The position numbers and the translations under genes were made by a program. A stretch of 7,962 nt of DNA. Origin: Verrucomicrobiota bacterium. Its GTDB lineage: Bacteria > Verrucomicrobiota > Verrucomicrobiia > Opitutales > UBA2995. Positions 1 through 6,925 of the stretch are shown one piece after another. The notes beneath the pieces are model-generated. The model saw nothing but the letters and a program-made list of their open reading frames with translations. It was not told where the DNA came from and made no database searches. The stretch is from contig JAPUIL010000084.1 in NCBI GenBank assembly GCA_027297085.1, positions 1 through 7,962 of the forward strand, written 5' to 3'. The first letter of the stretch is position 1. The number at the start of each line of letters is the position of its first letter.

Positions 1-454
1 AGGAGGCGCACTTGAGATAACAATCATATGCCGCTATTCCGATGGGGAATATCCGCTCGGTAAATTCCGCGTATTCGCGACCGATTCAGCGGATCCACTA
101 AACCTGGGATTACCGGCTAGCGTTGCAGGCATTCTAAGTAAAGCACCTTCAGCCCGTTCTGAAGAAGAGTCTTCTATGATCAGTGAATGGTATAAGTTTC
201 AGGATCCGGACTATCTGACTAAACGTTTTGCCTGGATCAAAGCCCAGCGTCCACTTCCGCTCGATGAGAAAATGGAGCAACTTAAAATGGCACTAACCTG
301 GGCCGAACGCGCAGTTCCGGATGACCCACCAATTGTCCAACTGCGGAGCGATGTGTATTACTCCGTTGAGCAGGTGGCTAATCGCCGCCTGACCGGCGCC
401 CAGGACCTAACTTGGGCCTTGATTAACAATTCCGCATTCATCTTCAACCACTGA
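1..454 (+). CDS. DUF1553 (planctomycete cytochrome/PSD1-type) protein, C-terminal end only
   Basis: The reading frame is open from base 2 to the TGA at 452-454, about 150 residues, and has no start inside the window, so this is the C-terminus of a gene that begins to the left. The in-frame ATG at 176 is internal. Two features identify it. Near the left edge is a beta-rich stretch ending LGKFRVFATDSADPL, the kind of segment that precedes the C-terminus in some long DUF1549/DUF1553 proteins. The protein ends TGAQDLTWALINNSAFIFNH, which matches the usual family ending (DLxWALxNSxxFxFNH). Family members are large exported proteins, often with a cytochrome-c-like N-terminal domain, of unproven biochemical function. 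They are commonly encoded immediately upstream of a DUF1501 gene, as here, although the 454-bp gap is unusually wide. Family assignment is firm; function is unknown. Confidence 0.85.
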   Translation, partial: GGALEITIICRYSDGEYPLGKFRVFATDSADPLNLGLPASVAGILSKAPSARSEEESSMISEWYKFQDPDYLTKRFAWIKAQRPLPLDEKMEQLKMALTWAERAVPDDPPIVQLRSDVYYSVEQVANRRLTGAQDLTWALINNSAFIFNH

Positions 455-470
455 TTCCGGAGATCTGAAC

Positions 471-563
471 GATTGTGTGCAAATGTAATAAACAACATGA
501 ATAGCAAAATTTATCGTTCTACCTCGATACACCGTTTTATGGGTGCACGATTTGCACACATTC
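471..563. repeat. Imperfect 14-bp inverted repeat
   Basis: Bases 471-484 (GATTGTGTGCAAAT) are the reverse complement of 550-563 (ATTTGCACACATTC) at 13 of 14 positions, including an uninterrupted 11-bp match (474-484 with 550-560). The 65-bp spacer is AT-rich. The repeat starts 17 bases after the DUF1553 stop codon. It could fold in the mRNA 3' end, or mark the ends of a small element. There is no T-run after the second arm, so it does not look like a standard terminator. Confidence 0.4.
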
Positions 564-709
564 TCGGGCTGAATTGCCGTGTGTTCCTTCTTCCTGTCTC
601 AGTTACGCACGGAAGTGCGCGCCTTCGCCTCTCAGTCGTCAAGCACGACACCTCAACTCCGTCAGAACTCCGGAATCAAAATCGAATCTGCTCGGATTTT
701 CGTGAAAAT

Positions 710-865
710 GGTAGGGCAAGAGCGTCCTCGCTCTGCCGAATATTTCGTTTGTGCTCCGGACTTATAATACGGTTGCCCAGACGTACACGTAGTAGCAGGT
801 TTATTCCGCGATTCGAACATCTTTCTTACAATCAAACAGCAGAGCGAGGACGCTCTTGCCCTACC
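710..865. repeat. REPIN-like element: two inverted REP-type palindromes with 27-bp perfect arms
   Basis: Bases 710-736 and 839-865 are perfect 27-bp inverted copies, separated by a 102-bp spacer. Each arm is itself a palindrome. In the left arm AGAGCG (719-724) pairs with CGCTCT (729-734) around a TCCT loop, and the stem extends by GC/GC with a single bulged A at 718. GTAG lies at 711-714, just 5' of the stem, and its mirror CTAC is at 861-864, so the GTAG ends face outward. A GTAG or GGAG tetranucleotide 5' of a bulged palindrome is the hallmark of REP sequences mobilised by REP-associated tyrosine transposases (RAYTs), and an inverted pair is the REPIN arrangement. No target-site duplication is evident and no RAYT gene is in the window. 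The alternative is a MITE of another family; only genome copy number would tell them apart. Confidence 0.75.
763..768 (+). promoter_or_regulatory. Possible -10 box (TATAAT) inside the REPIN spacer
   Basis: A perfect TATAAT lies between the two REPIN arms, 140 bases upstream of the DUF1501 ATG and reading toward it. The sequence 16-18 bases upstream (about 739-746, ATATTTC) is a poor -35 match, and there is no TG extension. If it is used, the element supplies a promoter to the downstream gene and the transcript would carry the right REP palindrome in its leader. This is inference from one hexamer. Confidence 0.2.
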
Positions 866-908
866 TAAAAGATCAGCATTTTCAATTTAACTCAACCGGA
901 AAAACACC

Positions 909-2384
909 ATGTTCAGGTTACCAGGTCCTAAAGGCAAAGATCTCTGTGATTCTCATCTCAATTGCAGTCGACGAGACTTCCTCCGTGTTGGGGGCGCCGG
1001 CATGCTCGGCTTGACTCTCAATTCTATCCTTCGCGCCCAATCCGTTTCCGCCGCCAGCGAGTTTGCCGGCCGGCCCGGTTGGGGCAGAGCGAAATCCGTC
1101 ATCATGGTCTACCTCCAGGGAGGCCCCAGTCACCTGGATCTCTGGGATCCAAAGCAGCGTGATTCAGTACCAGACAATGTTCGCTCTGAATTTAAGAACA
1201 TCTCCACCAAGATTCCTGGGATTAACTTCACTGAGATCCTTCCTCACCTGGCCAAGGTGAATGATAAATTTACCATGATCCGGTCGATGAGCTATACGCC
1301 GAACGGGCTATTCAACCATACCGCCGCGATCTACCAGATCATGACCGGTTACACTACCGACAAAGTCAGCCCTTCAGGCCAACTCGAGCCGCCATCTCCA
1401 AAAGACTTTCCCAACTTTGGGTCGAACATCACACGCCTTAAACCCACCGACGAACCGATGCTGCCGTTCGTCATGTTGCCGCGGCCTCTCCAGGAATCGA
1501 ACGTGGTAAACAAAGGCGGTACCGCCGGATTCCTCGGCAAGGCCTTTGATCCTTATTACCTGTTCCCTGAGGGCGACGACATGGATCTGTCCAAAATGGA
1601 CAACATTAAAGTCGATGATCTGCAGCTACGTCCTGACGTTTTCTCTGTTCGCCTTCGCCGCCGGGCCAGCTTGCGGGAAGCCATCAACGCTCAGATGCCT
1701 CTGATCGACAAAGCGGTTGAAGAATACAACATCGACGAATTCTACGACCAGGCCCTGAACTTGCTCGTCAGCGGCCGGGCTCGCGACGCCTTCAACATCG
1801 GCGACGAAAGCGAAAAACTCCGCGATCGCTACGGTCGCAACACTTTCGGACAAAGTTGCCTCCTGGCTCGCCGCCTCGTGGAAGCCGGCACTAAAGTAGT
1901 CGAGGTGATTTGGCCCAAGGTCGCCAATTCCGACAATCACAGCTGGGACCATCACGTGGGTCTGAGCAAGCGCATGAAGACTCAGTCCGGGCCGATGCTC
2001 GACCAGGGTCTCAGTGCTCTTTTTGAGGATCTCGACCAACGGGGTCTACTCGATGAAACACTAGTCGTCGCGATAGGAGAATTTGGTCGCAGCCCGGAAA
2101 AAGGTGTCTCCACATCCGGAAACACCAACAGCGCCGACGGCCGGGATCATTGGCCTTACTGCTACACCAGCGTCATTGGAGGCGCCGGCATCAAGCGCGG
2201 TTACGTTCACGGTAAGTCCGACAATACGGGATCGGCTCCTACAGAAGATCCTGTTCACCCAACCGAGATCCTGGCCACTGTTTACCACGCCATGGGAATC
2301 GATCCCAATACCATTGTCCTCAACCACCTCAATCAGCCACGCGAACTAGTAAAGGCCGAGATGGTCGAGCGGTTGTTTGCGTAA
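909..2384 (+). CDS. Tat-exported DUF1501 (alkaline-phosphatase/sulfatase-fold) protein
   Basis: 491 residues, a usual length for DUF1501 proteins. The N-terminus carries a twin-arginine signal, [16 protein letters not shown] (residues 20-35, Arg21-Arg22), followed by a hydrophobic stretch ending near Ala43, so the protein is predicted to be exported folded. The mature part starts with [19 protein letters not shown] (64-82), the DUF1501 signature; His75 and Asp77 are plausible metal ligands by analogy with the alkaline phosphatase superfamily. Near the C-terminus are EFGRSP (391-396) and GRDHWP (411-416), also signature motifs. All hallmark segments are present, so the gene looks intact. The ATG at 909 puts the twin arginines at normal depth; upstream CCGGAAAA is only a weak ribosome site. 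DUF1501 genes usually sit directly behind a DUF1553 gene, and here a REPIN-like element lies between them. Substrate and reaction are unproven for the family. Confidence 0.92.
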   Translation: MFRLPGPKGKDLCDSHLNCSRRDFLRVGGAGMLGLTLNSILRAQSVSAASEFAGRPGWGRAKSVIMVYLQGGPSHLDLWDPKQRDSVPDNVRSEFKNISTKIPGINFTEILPHLAKVNDKFTMIRSMSYTPNGLFNHTAAIYQIMTGYTTDKVSPSGQLEPPSPKDFPNFGSNITRLKPTDEPMLPFVMLPRPLQESNVVNKGGTAGFLGKAFDPYYLFPEGDDMDLSKMDNIKVDDLQLRPDVFSVRLRRRASLREAINAQMPLIDKAVEEYNIDEFYDQALNLLVSGRARDAFNIGDESEKLRDRYGRNTFGQSCLLARRLVEAGTKVVEVIWPKVANSDNHSWDHHVGLSKRMKTQSGPMLDQGLSALFEDLDQRGLLDETLVVAIGEFGRSPEKGVSTSGNTNSADGRDHWPYCYTSVIGGAGIKRGYVHGKSDNTGSAPTEDPVHPTEILATVYHAMGIDPNTIVLNHLNQPRELVKAEMVERLFA

Positions 2385-2480
2385 ATCAGTAGCGAAAGTC
2401 CTTTGCACTTGAGGACATGTCTGGCGATTAGATCTAGTACTTCAATAAAGGCCTAACCAAGACAGAAGGTGAAAGGATGA

Positions 2481-2651
2481 AGCAAAGTTGCCTTGCACGC
2501 CGGTGACTTCGGTGTTGAAGCCATAGGACAGCACGGTAGAGGCGTCGATGGCACCAATATCCTCGAAGAATATATCCGTGATATACTAAAATCCTTCGTA
2601 CTCTAGATCGACTCTGTCGAACAGGATCGCGTCGTGAATATGAATCCATAG
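2481..2651 (+). pseudogene. Possible decayed coding fragment
   Basis: The 317-bp gap between the DUF1501 and TIM-barrel genes has no intact gene, but one frame reads like protein. It begins after a TGA (2478-2480) and includes HAGDFGVEAIGQHGRGVDGT followed by NILEEYIRDIL. It is broken by TAG at 2604, continues as IDSVEQDRVVNMNP, and ends at TAG 2649. Just upstream, a different frame reads GLTKTEGERMKQSCLA and ends at a TGA, which would fit a frameshift near 2490. The composition (Gly, Asp, Glu and Ile in plausible order) is unlike the Arg/Ser-rich chance frames nearby. I do not recognise the family. The rest of the gap (2385-2480) holds only a weak stem, GTCCT 2398-2402 with AGGAC 2412-2416, without a T-run. 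This could still be ordinary intergenic sequence. Confidence 0.25.
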
Positions 2652-2701
2652 CTTTGTCAGAAACAAAAAATCGGTCTCAAAACCCGTACACTATCATCAA
2701 A

Positions 2702-4546
2702 ATGAAACCACAAAACATTGACCGCCGATATTTCCTGAAAACTTCCATCGTTGGAGCTGCTCTAGCCGGGGTCCCGATAGCCAATAGCACGGCGCAGGAA
2801 TCAATCGCCACTGATAAATCAAGTACCTCAAGTTTTTCCAGTAAACGAACCACCCTTGCCGAAGCCAGACCGGGTACGCTCATCAGGCCGGATATGTCAA
2901 ACTGCTCCCCAGCCGAAAATTTTGCTCTCGGCTACCAGAAAGACCGCTGGCAGTTGGATGAATTTGAAACTACCGAAGGCGTTAAAGGATTCATGGCCTC
3001 GGCCCGGCCGGATCATAGTTGTGGTAAATTGACTCTGCCGTTGGAAGCGCAAGGGCTTTACCGGATCTACTTGGGCATCCACGCCACTAAATCCCACTAC
3101 CGCGGCAGCTCCTCTTATGGACAGATCGAAGTTAAACTGACGGATGATAAAGGGTTTCGCAGAGTGGGACCTGAAGATGATACAGAAGATGAAGATGGTA
3201 CGACCAAGTTTGGCGAGGACGGTCCGAGCGAGGATAAGATAATTACCGAAGCCTACTGGAAAACGGCCGAGTTGAAAGGACAGTCCCTGACGTTCCGTCA
3301 AATGCCCTACCCCTACAATCGGCCAGAGCATGCACGAATCGGCAACTTGACCTACGTAAGATTAGTGCCGTTGAACGAAAAGGAAAAACTTCATTGGCGA
3401 TCAACTCGACCAGGGAAGAATACTCGAAACTTGGCCCTGATCTTTTGCACCGGTCAATACACCGGGCATACCCGAGGCACCTACACCTTTCACCCTAGCT
3501 CCAAGGATTGGTTCAAAGATGAATTCGAGCCCTTCGCCAATTCTGATATTGGGTTACTTATTTTCGAAGCAGTGAGAGGCAGTTCCTGTGTCTATAAAAC
3601 CAGTATCGGAAGTCTGGGTACCAAGGATAATGTCTGGCAGGAGGATTGGGTGGACCCCTTAAGAGAACTTACTCGCCTGGCTCATGGCAATGGTATGAAA
3701 ATTTTCGCCAGCATGCGTTTTATAGGAGTGCAGTTTCCCATGAACGTGTCTCCCATAGCTTGGGCACCGTTTTATTGGAAGCATCGTGAATGGACCATGC
3801 GTTCCAAGGAAGGTATACCCATCACCAAGCTAAGCCTGGCGTATCCTGAAGTTCGCCAATACTGGCTCAGTCTCTTGCGCGAAACCCTGACTTATGGAAC
3901 TGACGGCCTACAGCTCCACCTGAACCGTTCCGAACCCTATGTATTTTATGAAGAGCCGGTCGTTCGTGCTTTCCAGGAAAAGTATGGAGATGACCCGCGC
4001 AAACTCCCCGTCGATGATCCACGCTGGTTGGAGCACTCCGCTAGCTATCTGACTCAATTCATTCGCGAAATCCGAGCCTTGCTCGATGAAAAACCGGAAC
4101 GTAATTTGGGTGTCACCCTGTCGGGTCGCAAAAATGGAAATCCGGCTCATTATGAAGAAAACCATTGCGACGTGGAAACCTGGATACGCAACGGTCTTGT
4201 CAATTATATCATGGTCACTCCCGACTTGCACCCGACTCTACTGAAACGGTGGCGCTCACTGGGAGGAGACAAGCTCCACATATGGCCAGACCTGATGCCG
4301 CGATCACAAACAGCTGCCAGCTATGCTCGATTAGCCAAACAGTACTACAAAGCCGGAGCCGATGGCCTTTGTCTGTGGGACGGTGAACGCCGGTCAGCAA
4401 AGATCAGCGAGTGGGCCGCAGTCCAACAACTCGGCCATGTCAACCAACTCGATCAACTCATTAAAGACGGCCCCTCTTATTACCGCTGGACCGGTCTCAA
4501 AACTCTAGGCGGCTTTGACGTAAAATGGTCCTTTAAGGATGGGTAG
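2702..4546 (+). CDS. Exported TIM-barrel glycoside-hydrolase-like protein of unknown specificity
   Basis: 614 residues from ATG 2702. An in-frame TTG at 2654 would add 16 residues, but from 2702 the twin-arginine signal DRRYFLKTSIVGAALAG (7-23) is correctly placed; neither start has a good ribosome site. A beta-rich domain, probably carbohydrate-binding-like, covers about 65-225 (YRIYLGIHATKSHYRG) and has an acidic stretch at 156-166. From about 243 a (beta/alpha)8 pattern appears: NLALIFCTG (243), GLLIFEAVRG (284), GMKIFASMRF (331), GTDGLQLHLNR (399-409), CDVETWIRNGLV (489-500) and GADGLCLWDGE (552-562). The last three recall barrel proteins of the GHL10/family-10-like superfamily, in which a DGIxLDxxR strand and a GLDVETWxxxGLVD segment recur. 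Here positions that I remember as acidic are Gln404 and His406. The protein likely acts on glycans outside the cytoplasm, or is a non-catalytic relative. It is convergent with the next gene, 103 bp apart. Confidence 0.75.
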   Translation: MKPQNIDRRYFLKTSIVGAALAGVPIANSTAQESIATDKSSTSSFSSKRTTLAEARPGTLIRPDMSNCSPAENFALGYQKDRWQLDEFETTEGVKGFMASARPDHSCGKLTLPLEAQGLYRIYLGIHATKSHYRGSSSYGQIEVKLTDDKGFRRVGPEDDTEDEDGTTKFGEDGPSEDKIITEAYWKTAELKGQSLTFRQMPYPYNRPEHARIGNLTYVRLVPLNEKEKLHWRSTRPGKNTRNLALIFCTGQYTGHTRGTYTFHPSSKDWFKDEFEPFANSDIGLLIFEAVRGSSCVYKTSIGSLGTKDNVWQEDWVDPLRELTRLAHGNGMKIFASMRFIGVQFPMNVSPIAWAPFYWKHREWTMRSKEGIPITKLSLAYPEVRQYWLSLLRETLTYGTDGLQLHLNRSEPYVFYEEPVVRAFQEKYGDDPRKLPVDDPRWLEHSASYLTQFIREIRALLDEKPERNLGVTLSGRKNGNPAHYEENHCDVETWIRNGLVNYIMVTPDLHPTLLKRWRSLGGDKLHIWPDLMPRSQTAASYARLAKQYYKAGADGLCLWDGERRSAKISEWAAVQQLGHVNQLDQLIKDGPSYYRWTGLKTLGGFDVKWSFKDG

Positions 4547-4649
4547 AGCGGGCTACACCTGTGTTACTGGTTATCGGTTATTTGTTATTGGGAATGCATT
4601 TATTGCTGAGCTGGACCAATAGCCAGGTCACGCCTTTTCCCAGGCTTTG
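4547..4649. other. Convergent intergenic gap, no clear terminator
   Basis: These 103 bases separate two convergent stop codons, where a bidirectional terminator would be expected. The best candidate is the weak stem GCCT (4632-4635) with AGGC (4642-4645), followed by only TTT. GTAG (4550s) with CTAC, and CTGG with CCAG further along, are four-pair stems without T-runs. Termination here may rely on Rho or on structure not visible by eye. Confidence 0.3.
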
Positions 4650-6659
4650 CTATAAGTATTCCGAAAGCACATTAATAACTACAATGATGTAAAAAATGAC
4701 TTCGCTTATTTCATCTTCCGAAAGTTGATCATTCTTGAAAGCTTCCTCCTGAAACACCTCAATCAGATGACTTATTGCAATGAAGAGTTCAGGATCTATA
4801 CACAGATAAGGAAATTCTTGGGCGAGTGTTTCTCTGTCGGCATCTTGATGATCTTCCATCAATGACGCCAACTCCTCAATTTCCCAGGATAGTGTTTCTG
4901 CACTCACCCGTATGATCTGATCTTCCTGTGCCAGTGCATACCAGGCAGCGGGTATTAGAAAGTCCAATAAATTGTTTGTCTTTGAAAACAGGAGGTCAGC
5001 TGTTTCCTCCTTAAAAACTTCCATCAGATTGCAGCCGGCGGCTTTCATCCGGATCAATCCTTCATCCGCCGATTTGAATTCGGTGAGAAAACGATTTATG
5101 AGTTTGGTATATTTTTCTATCTGATAATCATCGATACCATCTTCGTATTCATCGTCCAGGTCTTCTTCGTCGGCGTTCGGAATTGCCGGCCTGGGACGGG
5201 GAGGAGGAGCGGGAAAATTTAATTCGTCCAATCCGAGTTCGCTAGTCATCCAGTTCAAGTCGACGGATTCGCCTTTGTGGAGATTGGATTTATCGGTTTC
5301 AAATAATAGCTCTTTGACCCACGAGACCAGTTTCGGTCTCAGGAGAAAGTCTGTCGACGCCTGCCTCGGCGATGCATTGTCTAGAGCTGGGATGGGCTGA
5401 TCCATAAGCTCTTTGTAATAGGATTCCAAATACTGGCTTGTTGCCACCTTTTCATTTGGCATGGCTTGCGGCATATCCATCGTGGAGGATGAGGCGGAAA
5501 AGCGGTTATTAAACTCGAGAAAACATGGTGCCACGAGGGAGCGGTCTACCGGAGGTGTATTTTCTGCCAATTGCTGAGATAAATCCTGAACGATATCCCG
5601 GTGCAATTCCGCGTTTCCGCCCAATGCGTTTTCGAATGTCTCGCGCACTTTCTCCATGCCATTGGCGTTTATTGAAAATAGCCGTGAGTATCCCTGTTTC
5701 AACTGGATGGAACCCAGTACGCGGGTTTCGTTTCCAGACGAATTGCTCCCTGTCTCCAATTGATCGAATGCGTAAATATAACCATCCCGCCGGGTTTCCC
5801 TGTCGAGTGGACTTTCACGAAGATTGGCCTTGCGTAAGATCTCAACTCCCAGTTTCAGGGGAATGGACATCTTGTATTCCAATTCCCTCGACTTAATATT
5901 GGATGCTTCGAGCATTTTGCGGCGCTGCTCCAATAAGGTTGAATCGAAGGCTTCGCACACCCTTTCCATATTTGCCAGTAGCCATTTCTGGGAAGTCTTA
6001 CCGCCCAGGTGATTAACAACTTCATTAAATGCTTCCAGCGGGGAAAACCCTTGTAAGGATGGTTGTTCGCGGGCGAAAGCATGGAAGTGGGTAAATTGGG
6101 GCACCGTGTAGTAATAGCCGATCATGGTTTGAAACCGACACGCCCGCAAGGCCAACGATCGATCCACGGCTGTGTGGATGCGTCCGGAATCATCGAGAAG
6201 ATCCACAAAGGTTACCGTTTGCTCGTCCACTACCTCCTGAAACTCTACCAGGGATACCTTCATGGTCTGCTTGTGCTCCAGCAAAACACGGAGGTCATTT
6301 TTGAGCCCTTTGTAACCTTCCACTCTCCAGGCCTCGAAAAACGAAAGCCCGTGGTCGTCCACCACATAGTGCAGGATTTCCAGCATCTTGGCTGCCATAA
6401 CAAATTCGTCCTTGGGAGAATCTCGAAACAACTTCTCTATCAATTTGCCAAACAGGGGATGACGGGCCGCCCGCTCCAGAATTAATTTGTCCAGCTGTGC
6501 CCCAAGTTCCAGGATCTGATCGTAGTTTTCCGGATTGTAAGGACTGTAAGCACAACTGACCGGACAGTTGTATTGGGAGTGCCGGTTTGCGCCACATTCG
6601 GCGGAATCAATTTCCTTATTTAGCGCCGGGCAAATCCTGCGTTTGTTCTTTTTACTCAT
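4650..6659 (-). CDS. Cysteine-cluster protein of unknown function, distant SEC-C-protein-like architecture
   Basis: 669 residues, no signal peptide or membrane segment, probably cytoplasmic. The N-terminus has four cysteines, C10-X11-C22-X9-C32-X3-C36 (CPAL...AECG...YNCPVSC), a plausible zinc or iron-sulfur site. An alpha-helical part follows (about 45-130), then a beta segment, VSLVEFQEVVDEQTVTFVDL (135-154), leading into the VDRS at 165-168. Next are a second segment, GSIQLKQGYSRLFSINANG (316-334), and the motif MDQPIPALDNASPRQAS (419-435). That order (short beta barrel, G-x-I-x-L strand with NxxG/ERxxxxR helix, then PxPALxxxxPRxA) recalls large bacterial proteins bearing a SEC-C zinc motif, but no SEC-C motif is present. 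A proline run (483-494) and an acidic linker (497-511) precede a helical C-terminal domain (512-669). ATG 6659 is the only sensible start; its upstream bases read CCTCCT in the mRNA rather than a ribosome site. Function unknown. Confidence 0.85.
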   Translation of the reverse strand: MSKKNKRRICPALNKEIDSAECGANRHSQYNCPVSCAYSPYNPENYDQILELGAQLDKLILERAARHPLFGKLIEKLFRDSPKDEFVMAAKMLEILHYVVDDHGLSFFEAWRVEGYKGLKNDLRVLLEHKQTMKVSLVEFQEVVDEQTVTFVDLLDDSGRIHTAVDRSLALRACRFQTMIGYYYTVPQFTHFHAFAREQPSLQGFSPLEAFNEVVNHLGGKTSQKWLLANMERVCEAFDSTLLEQRRKMLEASNIKSRELEYKMSIPLKLGVEILRKANLRESPLDRETRRDGYIYAFDQLETGSNSSGNETRVLGSIQLKQGYSRLFSINANGMEKVRETFENALGGNAELHRDIVQDLSQQLAENTPPVDRSLVAPCFLEFNNRFSASSSTMDMPQAMPNEKVATSQYLESYYKELMDQPIPALDNASPRQASTDFLLRPKLVSWVKELLFETDKSNLHKGESVDLNWMTSELGLDELNFPAPPPRPRPAIPNADEEDLDDEYEDGIDDYQIEKYTKLINRFLTEFKSADEGLIRMKAAGCNLMEVFKEETADLLFSKTNNLLDFLIPAAWYALAQEDQIIRVSAETLSWEIEELASLMEDHQDADRETLAQEFPYLCIDPELFIAISHLIEVFQEEAFKNDQLSEDEISEVIFYIIVVINVLSEYL

Positions 6660-6925
6660 TCTTAGGAGGGTTAATCTGTTTCGCTGGTCAAGTTCAAATG
6701 GTTTCCGAATAAATAATCAAATAATGGATCACCTCTTTCCTGCATGCTGCAACCTTCATTCAATATCAATTGTGAAATTATGTTGGAGCAAGATAAGATC
6801 CAGTGTGGTGTCGGTTAAGTTCCATGATAAGTTACCGTAGCTAGGCACCACTGACCCCGCACCGTCTCCTCATGGGAAATAAATCAGCAATTAAGCATCC
6901 CGGAATCTAAAGACTAAGTCCTCAA
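6660..6925. other. Intergenic region between two minus-strand genes
   Basis: This 266-bp gap lies between the oxidoreductase stop and the cysteine-cluster gene start. On the minus strand TTGCTC, a 17-base spacer and TGATAT (about 6796 down to 6768) form a weak promoter-like pair for the downstream gene. An interrupted stem, GTGGTG (6805-6810) with CACCAC (6846-6851) and CGGT (6812-6815) with ACCG (6834-6837), lies about 75 bases beyond the oxidoreductase stop and could be part of its 3' end, but there is no T-run. The + strand open frame 6568-6840 has no coding character. I see no small gene here. Confidence 0.4.

Larger units (their letters stand above)
455..908. other. Intergenic region with repeats, no credible gene
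   Basis: This 454-bp gap separates the DUF1553 and DUF1501 genes. A long open frame from TTG 473 to 868 crosses it, but it has no start signal, reads straight through both arms of the inverted repeat and gives an Arg/Ser-rich protein with no recognisable motif, so I treat it as chance. The gap holds an imperfect 14-bp inverted repeat (471-484 with 550-563), a five-pair hairpin with a GGAA tetraloop (606-619), a short direct repeat AACTCCG (655-661 and 666-672), an AAAATC/GATTTT inverted pair (678-683 with 695-700), and the REPIN-like element at 710-865. No stem is followed by a T-run, so no intrinsic terminator for the DUF1553 gene is visible. Confidence 0.7.

Noticed and set aside
473..868. 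131-codon open frame on + in the gap before the DUF1501 gene
   Set aside because: It starts at TTG without a ribosome site, translates both REPIN arms, is Arg/Ser-rich and has no motif. Repeat-derived frames of this sort are often mis-annotated as hypothetical proteins.
1626..2039. 137-codon open frame on the minus strand inside the DUF1501 gene
   Set aside because: It lies wholly antisense to a gene with clear family motifs and is a codon-bias shadow.
2398..2416. GTCCT/AGGAC stem after the DUF1501 stop as a terminator
   Set aside because: Only five pairs, a nine-base loop and no following T-run.
2434..2649. 71-codon minus-strand frame between the DUF1501 and TIM-barrel genes
   Set aside because: Very Arg-rich with no motif; the opposite strand of the same region looks more protein-like.
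2654..2701. TTG start giving a 16-residue longer TIM-barrel protein
   Set aside because: The extension (SETKNRSQNPYTIIK) would push the twin-arginine motif away from the N-terminus, and ATG 2702 fits a normal signal peptide.
6063..6485. 140-codon + strand frame inside the cysteine-cluster gene
   Set aside because: Antisense shadow of a long, motif-bearing gene.
6568..6840. 90-codon + strand frame with an AGGAGG at 6664-6669 inside it
   Set aside because: The AGGAGG is not followed by a start at usable distance, and half of the frame overlaps the cysteine-cluster gene antisense; no family features.
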